A DNA stretch of 64,000 nt from Ruania alkalisoli (GCF_014960965.1 NZ_CP063169.1:4187581-4251580), one strand, 5' to 3'. Shown: positions 47,305 through 57,000, numbered from the stretch's first letter. Program-made: numbers and translations. Notes: generated from the letters alone by a model not told the origin.

Positions 47305-47340
47305 CTGGTCGCACAGGGAGTCACCGACGCGATTCCCCAT

Positions 47341-47574
47341 CTAGCCAGGCCCTGATCTCCTCACCAGTTGTCGACCGTCGGCGCGAGAGCAGCCCCACCT
47401 ATCTCCGACTGGCAATGAGTTGCTGGGAGCCGTCCGTTGTGACCGTCCCACCTCAGCCATCTGGTGCACGGCCACCCGGATGTCCTCGCGGAAGTAGATC
47501 AGGTCCGGCAGATGCCACCGGTACAACCCATGCATCGGCGGTGCCTCGGTGGAGGAGTCTGCGGTCTGTGAAAG
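47341..47574 (-). pseudogene. C-terminal relic of a GH172 (DUF2961) gene
   Basis: The open frame reads DSSTEAPPMHGLYRWHLPD and then LIYFREDIRVAVHQM, matching the late GH172 segment that in the intact gene at 25078 reads YRFHLVDPVRF. After about 40 residues similarity ends and the frame runs to a stop. No start codon, ribosome-binding site or catalytic Glu segment is present, so it cannot make a working enzyme. A TGA at 47575-47577 separates it from the LacI fragment, which is in the same frame. Confidence 0.65.
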
Positions 47575-47727
47575 TCACTCAGTGCGCATGCTGGGGGTAC
47601 CCGTGATAGGCGCCGAGAAGGTGCTGATCTGCTTCGTGCGCAGACCGTGGGCGTGCATGTTGGGCAGATAGCCGAGCTCGGCCGCCACGGCGCGGATCCG
47701 TTGTGCGACGGCAGGGTTCACCCGCCC
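47575..47727 (-). pseudogene. Fragment of a LacI-family regulator
   Basis: GRVNPAVAQRIRAVAAELGY, then LPNMHAHGLRTKQIS, is the second half of a LacI helix-turn-helix and hinge region. The recognition helix upstream and the whole sugar-binding core are missing, and a stop follows at 47575. The fragment begins abruptly at about 47727, where an unrelated relic on the other strand starts. It may be what is left of the regulator for the orphan operators at 40725 and 40851, but this is speculation. Confidence 0.6.
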
Positions 47728-47775
47728 GGTGTCGGGATCGACGTCACCGAGGTGACCGGTCGGCGGTTCGCGTTC
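47728..47775 (+). pseudogene. Tail relic of a flavin-binding (PNPOx-like) gene
   Basis: The plus frame reads GVGIDVTEVTGRRF, matching VVGIEVAEVTGRRF at the end of the gene at 27873-28304. Twenty bases (GAGGTGACCGGTCGGCGGTT) are identical in both. Nothing else of the gene is present. Confidence 0.5.
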
Positions 47776-47788
47776 GATGTCGCCGGTA

Positions 47789-47856
47789 CAGAACTGACGG
47801 CGCTCAGCCCATCCGTGCCTCATCTGGCACAGCGTCGCCAGGAGCCGTCAGTTCTG
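47789..47856. terminator. Hairpin after the DUF2330 gene
   Basis: CAGAACTGACGGC (47789-47801) and its exact complement (47844-47856) enclose a loop that itself folds through GTGCC-TCATCT-GGCAC. The hairpin lies 5 nt beyond the stop of the minus-strand gene. Confidence 0.65.
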
Positions 47857-47861
47857 CACGG

Positions 47862-48962
47862 TCAGGAGCTCGAACGCCGCCCGCGGATCACAGCGGCCGC
47901 CACCAGCCCGGCGAAGAGCGCGAACCCGCCGAGCCCGACCAGCACCGGACCGGCGGGAAGTCCGAGAATCTCCCGCATCCGGGTGACGTGCGTGACCTCG
48001 CGGTGGTCGCCGGCTTCCGGAGCGGGGGCGAAGGTGAAGTCGGAGACGATCTGCTCGCTGGGATCGTCGAAGCGCTGGTCGAAGACGGTCAGATAGGCGC
48101 CGTCGCCCACCAGTCCTGCGAGCGTCTCATCAGCGGTTTGCCCTGGTTCGAGCGGGCCTGCGAACCGTCGCTCACCGGTCTCCCTGTCCCAGGTCGGATC
48201 GGTGCGTTGTACCTGCTGGTCGGTGACCACATAGGTGCGCACGTACTGTTCGCGCGTGGCGGCCGCGGAGATCCGCATCGGGTAGAGGAGCGCCGAGGAG
48301 TCGAATGTCAGCCGGAGCGGCTGAATCTCGCCTGCCAGCACCTCGGACTCGGGGGCGATCCGCACCGCGACGTAGTACCAGCCCTCGGAGACGTAAGGCA
48401 GCAACGCCTCGGCCACGGCATCGTTCATCACGTAGTCGTGGGCGTCGAGCCAGTCAGCAAGGCCGTCGGCATCACTGGCCGAGAGCACACTGACCTCGAG
48501 TGGCCCGAGCGTGACCGTGCTCATGACGTCCACTGAGGAGCCAGAAGGCGCCGCGCCGTCGGACCCGCCAGCGCCGCCACCTCCCTGCGGCCACCACCGG
48601 TAGTCCACCTCGACACTCGGTGCGATCAGCTCCTCGAGGGCGTCGAAGACGGCCGGGTCGACCAGTCCCACATCGGCGGGAGCGGGCGTGGGAATGACCA
48701 ACGCTGCCTCATCGGCCTCGGAGAGCATGTCCAGCTGCAGGATGACATCCTCGGTCTCTCCGTCCCAGGCGACGAGCGCCTCCTCCCGGTCCACGGCGAT
48801 GTCGTAACCCTCGTGCGCCACGGCAGCACCGCATCCGCACGCCGCGGCCGGCTCGGGGATCAGCACCAGCCCGGCTGCCAGTGCACCCGCGGCGAGTGTG
48901 GTGGCAACGGCCCGGTGGGTGCGGGAGGTTCCGTGCGCAGGGAGACCTCGGGTCGTCGTCAT
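47862..48962 (-). CDS. DUF2330 membrane-anchored exported protein
   Basis: 366 residues. An N-terminal signal peptide (TTLAAGALAAGLVLIPEPAAA) is followed by a Cys-Gly-Cys-Gly motif at the start of the mature domain, a DUF2330-type domain (EEALVAWDGETEDVILQLDM, ALVIPTPAPADVGL) and a C-terminal membrane helix with a basic tail (AAAVIRGRRSSS). The family has no known function. The start at the ATG at 48962 fits the signal peptide, but no clear ribosome-binding sequence precedes it; leaderless translation is possible. It is divergent from csoR, with no evident functional link. Confidence 0.8.
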   Translation of the reverse strand: MTTTRGLPAHGTSRTHRAVATTLAAGALAAGLVLIPEPAAACGCGAAVAHEGYDIAVDREEALVAWDGETEDVILQLDMLSEADEAALVIPTPAPADVGLVDPAVFDALEELIAPSVEVDYRWWPQGGGGAGGSDGAAPSGSSVDVMSTVTLGPLEVSVLSASDADGLADWLDAHDYVMNDAVAEALLPYVSEGWYYVAVRIAPESEVLAGEIQPLRLTFDSSALLYPMRISAAATREQYVRTYVVTDQQVQRTDPTWDRETGERRFAGPLEPGQTADETLAGLVGDGAYLTVFDQRFDDPSEQIVSDFTFAPAPEAGDHREVTHVTRMREILGLPAGPVLVGLGGFALFAGLVAAAVIRGRRSSS

Positions 48963-49098
48963 GCGATTCACGGTAGGGCAGCGATCGGCGCGAACCCGGG
49001 CCCGATGCCGGATCGATACCAAGCTCGAAGCGATCGTGACCATTCCGTTGTGCGACCTGCACAAGACCTGCACAGCGCCGACGAGGGTAGCGTCGACA

Positions 49099-49113
49099 TA
49101 CCCTCGGGGGGTA
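49099..49113. promoter_or_regulatory. CsoR-type operator
   Basis: TACCCTCGGGGGGTA is the pseudo-palindromic, GC-tract-containing site typical of CsoR repressors, 40 nt before the csoR start. Confidence 0.6.
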
Positions 49114-49153
49114 CCATGGGCGGACGAGACGAGGACGATGCAGGGAGCATGCG

Positions 49154-49468
49154 ATGACCGAGCAGACGGTGGAGCCCGACACCTCCGCCCACGGCTACAC
49201 CCCGGAGAAGGAGGCCTATCTCAAGCGGCTGCGACGGGTCGAGGGCCAGGTGCGCGGGATCGCGCGAATGGTCGAGAACGACACCTACTGCATCGACGTC
49301 CTCACGCAGATCTCTGCCGTGACGAAGGCGCTGCAGGCCGTCGGCCTGGGACTTCTCGAGGACCACCTCGGCCATTGCGTCGTCGATGCGGCACGCCGCT
49401 CCCCGGAGGAGGGGGCCGCGAAGGTGGAGGAAGCCAGCGCCGCCATCGCACGCCTCGTCCGTTCCTGA
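49154..49468 (+). CDS. csoR: CsoR-type copper-sensing repressor
   Basis: 104 residues, all-helical DUF156 family. YLKRLRRVEGQVRGIARMVE is the conserved DNA-facing helix. Cys46, His71 and Cys75 reproduce the copper-binding C-H-C set with the same spacing as Cys36/His61/Cys65 of M. tuberculosis CsoR. Copper binding should release DNA at the operator at 49099-49113. It is followed 17 nt later by a CopZ-like gene. No CopA-type ATPase lies nearby. Confidence 0.9.
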   Translation: MTEQTVEPDTSAHGYTPEKEAYLKRLRRVEGQVRGIARMVENDTYCIDVLTQISAVTKALQAVGLGLLEDHLGHCVVDAARRSPEEGAAKVEEASAAIARLVRS

Positions 49469-49485
49469 CACCGAAAGGACCCACC

Positions 49486-49707
49486 ATGACCACCACCACG
49501 ATCGACGTCACCGGCATGACCTGCGGCAACTGCGTTGCCCACGTGACGGCAGAACTCAAGGAGATCGACGGCGTCTCTGACGTCTCCGTCGACCTGCACC
49601 AGGGCGAGGCCTCGCCCGTGACCATCACCTCGACCTCGCCGGTGGAGGAGGCAGCCATTCGCGCGGCTGTGGACGAGGCCGGCTACCAGGTCACTGCGAT
49701 CCGCTGA
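49486..49707 (+). CDS. copZ: CopZ-like heavy-metal-associated (HMA) protein
   Basis: 73 residues, a single ferredoxin-like HMA domain with the metal-binding motif GMTCGNCV near the N-terminus. It would carry Cu(I) to a transporter in the cytoplasm. GAAAGGA precedes the ATG. Too short a gene to contain an ATPase; the partner CopA must be elsewhere. Co-transcribed with csoR and ended by a 22-bp hairpin. Confidence 0.9.
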   Translation: MTTTTIDVTGMTCGNCVAHVTAELKEIDGVSDVSVDLHQGEASPVTITSTSPVEEAAIRAAVDEAGYQVTAIR

Positions 49708-49725
49708 CCCTACTGACGAGCGGCA

Positions 49726-49778
49726 GACGAAACGCCGCGTCCGGTGCGATCACCATGCACCGGACGCGGCGTTTCGTC
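49726..49778. terminator. Perfect 22-bp hairpin between copZ and hsp20
   Basis: Arms 49726-49747 and 49757-49778 are exact reverse complements around a 9-nt loop, between two convergent genes. No long T-tract follows. Confidence 0.85.
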
Positions 49779-49791
49779 GCTGAGGGAGCGA

Positions 49792-50217
49792 TCAGGCGCC
49801 CTGCCCTGCCTCGACCTGCGGCGCCTCCGTGGTGGCATCGCTGGTCTGCACCTCGATCTTGCGCGGCTTGGCACGCTCGGCCACGGGAATCCGCAGGGTG
49901 AGCACGCCGTGGGCGTAGTTGGCGGCGATCGCCTCGACGTCCAGGCCGTCACCGAGGGTGAGCTGACGCCGGTAGGAACCGGACGGGCGCTCCTGGGCCA
50001 GCCACTTGCCGCCGTCGGGCTGGGCGACAGTTCGCTCTGCCTGCACGGTCAGCATGTTGCCGTCGACGTCGAGATCGATCGAGTCGGGCGCAACCCCTGG
50101 CAGGTCGATGTCAACGACGAAGTCGTCACCGACGCGGTACAGATCCATCGGCATCCAGCGCGGGCCGCGGCCGGCGAGGCGGTCGAAGTCACGGAACGGG
50201 TCGAACATCAGGTTCAT
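49792..50217 (-). CDS. Hsp20/alpha-crystallin small heat-shock protein
   Basis: 141 residues: a short N-terminal arm (MFDPFRDFDRL), then the alpha-crystallin domain (DDFVVDIDLPGVAPDSIDLD, GSYRRQLTLGDGLD, ANYAHGVLTLRIPVAE) and a short tail. It binds unfolding proteins without ATP and forms oligomers. The ATG at 50217 has AGGAGG 6 nt upstream. A HAIR element at 50324-50344 indicates repression by HspR. Confidence 0.93.
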   Translation of the reverse strand: MNLMFDPFRDFDRLAGRGPRWMPMDLYRVGDDFVVDIDLPGVAPDSIDLDVDGNMLTVQAERTVAQPDGGKWLAQERPSGSYRRQLTLGDGLDVEAIAANYAHGVLTLRIPVAERAKPRKIEVQTSDATTEAPQVEAGQGA

Positions 50218-50323
50218 CGCAGACCTCCTGTGGTCGGTGGCCCCGTGGGGCCAAGGGCACTCGGCGGGCACCTCACCCGCCGTACACCCTGTCCAACGGC
50301 GACGGCGGCCCCTGTGTTCCAAA

Positions 50324-50344
50324 GTTGAGTCCCCTTCGCTCAAG
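50324..50344. promoter_or_regulatory. HAIR element (HspR operator) upstream of hsp20
   Basis: On the minus strand CTTGAGC-N7-ACTCAAC, close to the HAIR consensus CTTGAGT-N7-ACTCAAG with the exact 7-nt spacing, 107 nt before the hsp20 start. Confidence 0.75.
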
Positions 50345-50384
50345 GCGAACATCTATCCGCACCATACCGCGGTTCCTCCGTACC

Positions 50385-51050
50385 TCAGCGCCCCGAGCGC
50401 CGCTCCGTCAGACGACGGCGGGTCGCAGCGATCGCCTGACGCGTGGACGCGAGCTGATCGTCGGGCGCCCCCACCTCCTGACGCAGTCGCAAGGCCGTGA
50501 GGAACCACTCCAACGCCTCGTCGTAGCGACCTTGGTCGAACAGGCTCTTGCCCCCGTGCTGCCACGCGAAGTACCTCATCGCGATGGTGACGCGCTCCTG
50601 TCGGGAGCCGGGCTCCGCCGTCCCGCACGCAGACTCTGCCGAGTGCTGCGCGCGACGGAACAGCAGGTCGGCCAGCGCGAATCGCCGCTGCCACTGCAGC
50701 ACGTGAGCCAGCCGGAGGGCGGGCCCGATCGCAGCCACCGGCAGCACGCAGGACCGTTCCGGCGGCCCGCTCCCTTCGCGCACCCCCATCGCCTCCGGCT
50801 GTTCGTCCCCCTCCCGCAGCAGCGCAGGATCGGACGGTCCGCCGGCCCGCGCCAGGGCTGCCCACCCGAGCCGCTCAGCCTCCTCCAGCTCATTGAGCAT
50901 CCGCAGCCAGCCGATGCGCTCGGCATCTGCGTCCTCGCCGAGTGCGGCGAGCGCCGCTACCCGCTGCCGTGCCGCCTCGACGTCATCGGGCCGGTCCCGC
51001 AGATCCTCATCGTCGATGGAGTAGGTGGCAGGTGGAAGTTCGGGCGGCAT
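50385..51050 (-). CDS. Hypothetical helical protein with TPR-like C-terminus
   Basis: 221 residues from the ATG at 51050; a GTG ten codons upstream is an alternative, and neither has a strong ribosome-binding site. The sequence is Ala/Leu/Arg-rich and helical. HVLQWQRRFALADLLFRRAQ and KSLFDQGRYDEALEWFLTAL look like tetratricopeptide repeats, so a protein-binding role is possible. No catalytic motif, signal or membrane segment is visible. It is divergent from the BNR-type gene and convergent with nothing obvious; no partner suggests itself. Confidence 0.65.
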   Translation of the reverse strand: MPPELPPATYSIDDEDLRDRPDDVEAARQRVAALAALGEDADAERIGWLRMLNELEEAERLGWAALARAGGPSDPALLREGDEQPEAMGVREGSGPPERSCVLPVAAIGPALRLAHVLQWQRRFALADLLFRRAQHSAESACGTAEPGSRQERVTIAMRYFAWQHGGKSLFDQGRYDEALEWFLTALRLRQEVGAPDDQLASTRQAIAATRRRLTERRSGR

Positions 51051-51209
51051 GGCGTCATGCTCGCACGACCTGATCGACACAGATGCGTAGAGCGCAGCGC
51101 CACCACGCCGTAGGGTGACGCAGCCGTGTCGATCCCGTCACCGCGCGCACCACACCGCACGTCGGTAAACGCTATCCAACACGAGGAGGACCTGGCAGAA
51201 TCTCCCTCC

Positions 51210-52529
51210 ATGGCTTCAGAGCAGATCCAGACCCCGGTGCAGATCCAGACCTTCAACGACAACGGAGCCTGGTGCTGGTTCCAGGATGAGCGCGCCATCA
51301 TCGACCCGGTCACCGGCACGATGCTGATCGGCTCCGTGGCCGCGGCCGAGGGGGCGGGAGGCCAGGCCCGCTCCGGCAACATCGAGCTCGCCGTCGTTGA
51401 TCTGAGCTCCGGCGCCTCCCAGATCGTGGTGCTGCACGCCAACCTCGAGGTCGACGACCACAACGATCCCGCCCTGTGGATCCGCCCCGACGGGCGATAC
51501 CTGGCGATGTACACCAAGCACAAGAGCGACAACTTCCAGCGCTGGCGGATCTCCACCCGCCCCCACGACGCCACCGAATGGGGCCCGGAGCAGACCTTCG
51601 ACTGGACCGAGCTGACCGAGGGCCGGGGCGCCACCTACTCCAACCTGCACTACCTCGCCGAGGAAGGCCGCCTCTACGCCTTCGCGCGCGCGGTCAACGA
51701 CGACCCCTCGATCCTGATCAGCGACGATCACGGCGAAACCTTCCGCTACGGCGGCAAGCTCTTCACCCGGCCGAAGATCGGGTACGTCAACGGGTACACC
51801 CGGTACGCCTCGAACGGGACCGATCGGATCGACTTGATCACCACCGACCACCACCCGCGCGACTACGACAACTCGATCTATCACGGCTACGTCGCCGGCG
51901 GCGCGCTGCACGACTCCCATGGCACGGTCGCCGACCCCGCGGTCCTCTCCCCCGAGGCCCCCTCCCAGGTGGAGCTGACCACGCTGCTGGCCACGGGCAC
52001 CACGTTGACCGACTCCCCGCTCACCCACGCCTGGACCACCGACATCCGGCAGGGCCGCGGCACGCAGACAGGTCAGCTCGCCGCCGTGCTCACCGCCCGT
52101 GCCCACGATGAGCCGGAGAACAGCAACTACTCCGACCACCGCTTCGTCTATGCCCGTCACGACGGCGCAGGCTGGCAGATCTTCCCGCTCGCCCCGGCGG
52201 GGGCGAACCTGCTCCCGCACGAGCAGGACTACACGGGCCTGGTCTCGATCGACCCCTACGATCTGGACTCGCTGTACCTCTCGGCGCCGATCGACCCGCG
52301 GGACGGCTCAGCGCTGGCCCACCACGAGATCTTCCACGGCCGTACCACCGACGGCGGAACCTCCTGGGCATGGACGCCCATCACCGAGAACTCCGGGGAG
52401 GACAATCTGCGACCGATCGCCGTCCCCGGAGACCCCTCGACTCTCGCCGTCACGTGGTTTCAGGGAACTATGACGGCATCCCAGCACTACGCGTGTCGGG
52501 TCCAGGGGTTTGTCCAGCCCCGACCTTGA
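51210..52529 (+). CDS. BNR-4 repeat beta-propeller protein (possible lyase/hydrolase)
   Basis: About 439 residues. TFNDNGAWCWFQDERAIID at the start and VDDHNDPALWIRPDGRYLAM, ILISDDHGETF and HEIFHGRTTDGGTSW later are typical of BNR_4 propellers, a group that includes some ulvan-lyase-type enzymes and many uncharacterised proteins. No signal peptide is seen, suggesting cytoplasmic action. The start is uncertain: the ATG at 51210 fits the family, but GAGGAGG lies about 20 nt upstream and would better serve an in-frame CTG at 51192; a GTG at 51126 is also open. The last 62 nt overlap the end of the convergent putP gene. Confidence 0.75.
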   Translation: MASEQIQTPVQIQTFNDNGAWCWFQDERAIIDPVTGTMLIGSVAAAEGAGGQARSGNIELAVVDLSSGASQIVVLHANLEVDDHNDPALWIRPDGRYLAMYTKHKSDNFQRWRISTRPHDATEWGPEQTFDWTELTEGRGATYSNLHYLAEEGRLYAFARAVNDDPSILISDDHGETFRYGGKLFTRPKIGYVNGYTRYASNGTDRIDLITTDHHPRDYDNSIYHGYVAGGALHDSHGTVADPAVLSPEAPSQVELTTLLATGTTLTDSPLTHAWTTDIRQGRGTQTGQLAAVLTARAHDEPENSNYSDHRFVYARHDGAGWQIFPLAPAGANLLPHEQDYTGLVSIDPYDLDSLYLSAPIDPRDGSALAHHEIFHGRTTDGGTSWAWTPITENSGEDNLRPIAVPGDPSTLAVTWFQGTMTASQHYACRVQGFVQPRP

Positions 52530-54006
52530 TCGCCATCAGTTCGCCGGTGTCGTCGAACTCCTTCTCGATCGTCGCGTCATGCCGGTAGGTGGCGCGGCTG
52601 ACGACGACCGCCAGCACCAGGCCGACGATGAATCCCGGCAGTAGTTCATAGATTCCGGTGTCGAACCGGCTCCACACGAACACGGTCACGGCACCGCCGA
52701 TCATCGCGGAGAGCGCCCCCCAGTTGGTGAGCTTGCGCCAGAACAGGCTCAGCAGCACGATCGGCCCGAACGAGGCACCGAACCCTGCCCAGGCGAAGGA
52801 GACGAGCCCGAGGATGGTGTCATTGGGCACGATCGCCATCAGCGCCGCGACGACCGCGACCAGCAGCACACAGGAGCGCCCCAGCACTGTCAGGTGCTTC
52901 GGTGAGGGGGCCTCACGGCGCATCACCTTGTACAGGTCCTCCACCAACGCGGAGGAGCAGACGACGAGCTGGCTGGAGATGGTGCTCATGATGGCCGCCA
53001 GCACCGCAGCGAGCACGAAGCCGGCCACGATCGGGTGCAGGAGCAGTTGCGCCATCACCAGCACGACCGTCTCGGGGTTGTCGAGACTGTTCCCAGTCCG
53101 CTCGAAGTAGGCCAGGCCCACGAGCCCGCAGACGACCGCGCCGATCATCGACAGTGCCATCCAGGTCATGCCGATGCGTCGGGCGGAGGTCGCGGCTTGC
53201 GGGCTGGGCAGTGCCATGAAGCGCACGATGATGTGGGGCTGACCGAAGTATCCGAGGCCCCATGCCAGGGAGGAGATGATGCCGATCACCACGCCACCGG
53301 TCACGGCCGCCCCGCCGAAGATCTTCAGGTGGTCCGGCCCCACTTCTGCCAACGCGGGGCCGATCTCACCGAATCCGCCGAGGCTGACCACCGCAAGCAC
53401 AGGGACCACGAGCAGCGCCGTCATCATCATCAGCCCCTGCGCCACATCGGTGAGCGAGGCGCCCAGGAACCCGCCGAAGAGGGTGTAGCTCAAGGTCACG
53501 ATTGCGACGAGTGCCAACCCGAGGTGATAGTTCGATCCGAAGGAGCTCTCGAAGAACACCCCGCCGGCCACCATGCCGGAGTTGATGTAGAGGGTGAAGA
53601 ACACGAGGATGATCACGCTGGAGACGATCCGCAGCAGCCGGGACGTGTCCTTGAGCCGGTTCTCCAGGAAGCTCGGGATCGTGATCGAGTTGTTCGAAAC
53701 CTCGGTGTAGGCCCGCAGTCGCGGTGCCACGAACCGCCAGTTCAGGTAGGCACCGATCGTCAGGCCTACGGCGATCCAGGCATCGATGAGGCCGGAGACA
53801 TAGATGGCGCCCGGCAAGCCCATGACTAGCCACCCGGACATATCCGAGGCGCCGGCGCTGAGGGCGGCTGCCCAGGGCGGAAGGTTCCGCCCTGCGAGCA
53901 TGTAGTCCTCGTGGTCTTTGGTGTTGCGAGCCGCGAAAACCCCGATGGCGATCATGCCTGCGAAGTAGAGCGCGAGTGCGATGTACAAATACGTCTGATC
54001 GGACAT
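52468..54006 (-). CDS. putP: Sodium/proline symporter PutP
   Basis: 512 residues of the SSS family with about 13 membrane segments. AGASDMSGWLVMGLPGAIYV carries the Na+ and proline-binding Ser/Asp region of helix 2, and GWGLGYFGQPHI-type (here AWGLGYFGQPHIIVRFMAL) marks PutP. It imports proline for the PutA encoded 27 nt upstream in the same operon. Its 3' end overlaps the convergent BNR-type gene by 62 nt, so the C-terminal tail (about 20 residues after KVGA) is encoded within that gene's antisense. Confidence 0.94.
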   Translation of the reverse strand: MSDQTYLYIALALYFAGMIAIGVFAARNTKDHEDYMLAGRNLPPWAAALSAGASDMSGWLVMGLPGAIYVSGLIDAWIAVGLTIGAYLNWRFVAPRLRAYTEVSNNSITIPSFLENRLKDTSRLLRIVSSVIILVFFTLYINSGMVAGGVFFESSFGSNYHLGLALVAIVTLSYTLFGGFLGASLTDVAQGLMMMTALLVVPVLAVVSLGGFGEIGPALAEVGPDHLKIFGGAAVTGGVVIGIISSLAWGLGYFGQPHIIVRFMALPSPQAATSARRIGMTWMALSMIGAVVCGLVGLAYFERTGNSLDNPETVVLVMAQLLLHPIVAGFVLAAVLAAIMSTISSQLVVCSSALVEDLYKVMRREAPSPKHLTVLGRSCVLLVAVVAALMAIVPNDTILGLVSFAWAGFGASFGPIVLLSLFWRKLTNWGALSAMIGGAVTVFVWSRFDTGIYELLPGFIVGLVLAVVVSRATYRHDATIEKEFDDTGELMAIKVGAGQTPGPDTRSAGMPS

Positions 54007-54033
54007 CGTCGTCCTTTCTCGGTTGTTGTGAGA

Positions 54034-57000
54034 CTACGCGCTCCGCGCAGTCACCGCCGGAATGTCGTAGCGGCGGATGGTGCCGAAGCGGTGAGCGGTG
54101 ATGGAGACCGCCTGCTCCTTCAGGAACGTCAGGAGCTCGATCCGTCCCGCGGCGACCACCTTGTGGGTGTACAGCGCGACGGCTGGTGATCCCTGGGTGA
54201 GGGAAGCCAGTTCGGCGGCGGACCCACCGATCAGGCGGATCCTCCCGCCCGTCTCGGCGAGGCGACGTGCCCGCGTGGCCCAGGCTGCGCCGTCCTCGAC
54301 ATGCAGCTCGGCCACCGTTGCCACATAGTCGGTGATCTGCCGTGGCAGATCGGCAACGACGCTCACAATGACGGCAGCACCGGCTCGTGCCCCGGCGGCG
54401 ACCACGCGCAGGAGCTCGGCGTAGCGCTCACTCTCGAAGCGCACGGTGGCCGGCTCCGGGTGGTAGCGGAACGCATTCTGCTCACTGGCGAGCCCGGTGG
54501 CATCGCGCACGATGCCGAACTCACCGGCCCACGCTGCCTCATCGGTGGTGAGGGCGCCCGCCAGCCAGTCACGTTCGGCGGCCGGAAGGTCCGCGGCGGC
54601 ATCGAGGGCCCGGCGACTGATGGCGTCAGACGCCCCGGAGACTGACACCGGCGCATCCGTCCAGGTGCCGAACCCGGTCAGATAGTTCGGTCCGCCGGCC
54701 TTCGTACCAGCACCCACCGAGGCCTTCTTCCAGCCGCCGAAGGGCTGGCGCTGGACGATGGCGCCGGTGATGCCGCGGTTGACGTAGAGGTTGCCGGCCT
54801 CGACCCGAGCCATCCAGGTCGCGATCTCCGCCTCGTCGAGGGAGTGCAGGCCGCTGGTGAGGCCGTACTCGATGCGGTTGACCAGTTCGATGGCCTCGGT
54901 GAGGGTGTCCGCGGTCATGATTCCGAGCACCGGACCGAAGTACTCGGTGAGGTGGAACTGCGAACCCGGCCGGACGCCGTCACGGATGCCTGGACGCCAC
55001 AACGTGCCCGACTCGTCGAGCTGTTGCGGCTCCACGAGCCAGCTCTGCCCCGGCTCGAGCGTGGTGAGCGCGCCCAGCAGCTTGCCCTCGGCCGGTCCGA
55101 TGATCGGGCCGATCTGCGTCTGCTCGTCCCAGGGCTGGCCCACCGGCATCGACGTGACCGCGTCGACGAGCTGACGGCGGAACCGCTCCGAGGTGGCCGC
55201 CGACCCCACGAGGATGACCAGGGAGGCGGCCGAGCATTTCTGGCCGGCGTGACCGAACGCGGAGGTGGCGACGTCGCGCGCGGCGAGGTCGAAGTCGGCG
55301 CTCGGGGTGACGATGAGAGCGTTCTTCCCACTCGTCTCGGCCAGCAGCGGCAGGTCGGGCCGGATCTCGCGGAACCGCTCCGCGGTCTCATACCCTCCGG
55401 TGAGGATGACCCGGTCGACCGACTCGTGGCCGATCAGCTGGGACCCGAGCTCGCCCTCGGAGAGCTGGACGTGGCGCAGCACCTCGCGCGGGACGCCCGC
55501 CTCCCACAGCGCCTCGACCATCACGGCACCGGAGCGTCGCGCCTGCGGTGCGGGTTTGATGATGACGGCAGATCCTGCCGCGAGCGCCGCAAGTGTGGAC
55601 CCGGCGGGAATGGCCACGGGGAAGTTCCACGGGGGCGTGACGACGGTGAGCCGGTCAGGGCTGAAGCTCGCCCCGTCCACGGTCTCCAGCTCGCGGCCGC
55701 GCTCGGCGTAGTAATGCGCGAAGTCGATGGCCTCGCTCACCTCGGGGTCACCCTGGGCAAGGACCTTGCCGCACTCGGAACCCATCACCTCGAGCAGGTC
55801 GGCGCGGCGGGCCTGGAGCACATCGCCGGCGCGGTGCAGGATCTCGGCGCGGCGGTCCGCCCCGAGATCGCGCCAGGCCTCGCTGGCGGCGACGGCGCCG
55901 TCGATCACCTCCTGCAGCTGGGCGGGGGTGTCGATCACGGATGCCTCGACCGTGGCGAGACCGAGCGTGCTGCGCTGCATCTGGGCCCGGACGCGATCGC
56001 CCCAGGCACGGTTGGCCGCGATGGCCGGATCGGTGTCCGGGGTGTTCTGGAAGCCGAGTGCCGGAATGTCCCTATCCCGGGTGCCCGCGTCCGGCTGGCT
56101 CCGGTCCTGGTTGCGGTGCGGCTCAGGAATCTCGGTGGGGATCGTGGCGATGGAGTCGAGGAAGCGCTGCTTCTCCCGCTCGAACAGGGCATCGGTGCCA
56201 AGATCGAAGACGGCGGACATGAAGTTCTCCGACGAGGCACCCTCTTCGAGTCGGCGCACCAGGTAGGCGATGGCGACGTCGAACTCCCGCGGGTGCACCA
56301 CCGGGGTGTACAGCAGCAGAGCGCCGACGTCCTCGCGCACAGCGGCCGCCTGGGCGGTGGCCATCCCGAGCAGCATCTCGAACTCCACACCATCGGTGAC
56401 GCCGCGGCGCTGGGCCAGCAACCAGCCGAGGGCGATGTCGAAGAGGTTGTGGCCCGCCAGGCCGATGCGGACGGCGCCGATGTGCTCGGGGCGCAGTGCA
56501 TAGTCGAGGACGGCCTTGTAGGAGGAGTCCGATTCCTGCTTGCTGCCCCAGGTGGCCAGTGGCCAACCGTGGGCCTCGGCGTCCACGCGCTCCATCGGCA
56601 GGTTCGCGCCCTTGACCACGCGAACCTTGATCGGCGCCCCGCCGCGGGCCACCCGTCGGGCAGCCCATTCCTGCAGCCGGATCATCACGCTCAGAGCATC
56701 GGGCAGATAGGCCTGGAGCACGATGCCGGCTTCGAGGTCATGGAACTCGTCGCGGTCGAGGAGGGTGGTGAAGACGGCCTCGGTGAGGTCGAGATCCTTG
56801 TACTCCTCCATATCGAGGTTGATGAACTTCCCGCCCGCCTCCTTCGCCTGGCGGAACAGGGGGCTGAGGGAGGTGACCGCGTGGTCGACGGCGTCGTCGA
56901 AGGACCAGGGGCTGTGCGGGGCGACGGTGGAGGAGACCTTAATGGAGACGTAGTCGACGTCGTCGCGGGCGAGCAGCCGTGCGGTGCCGGCCACGCGGCG

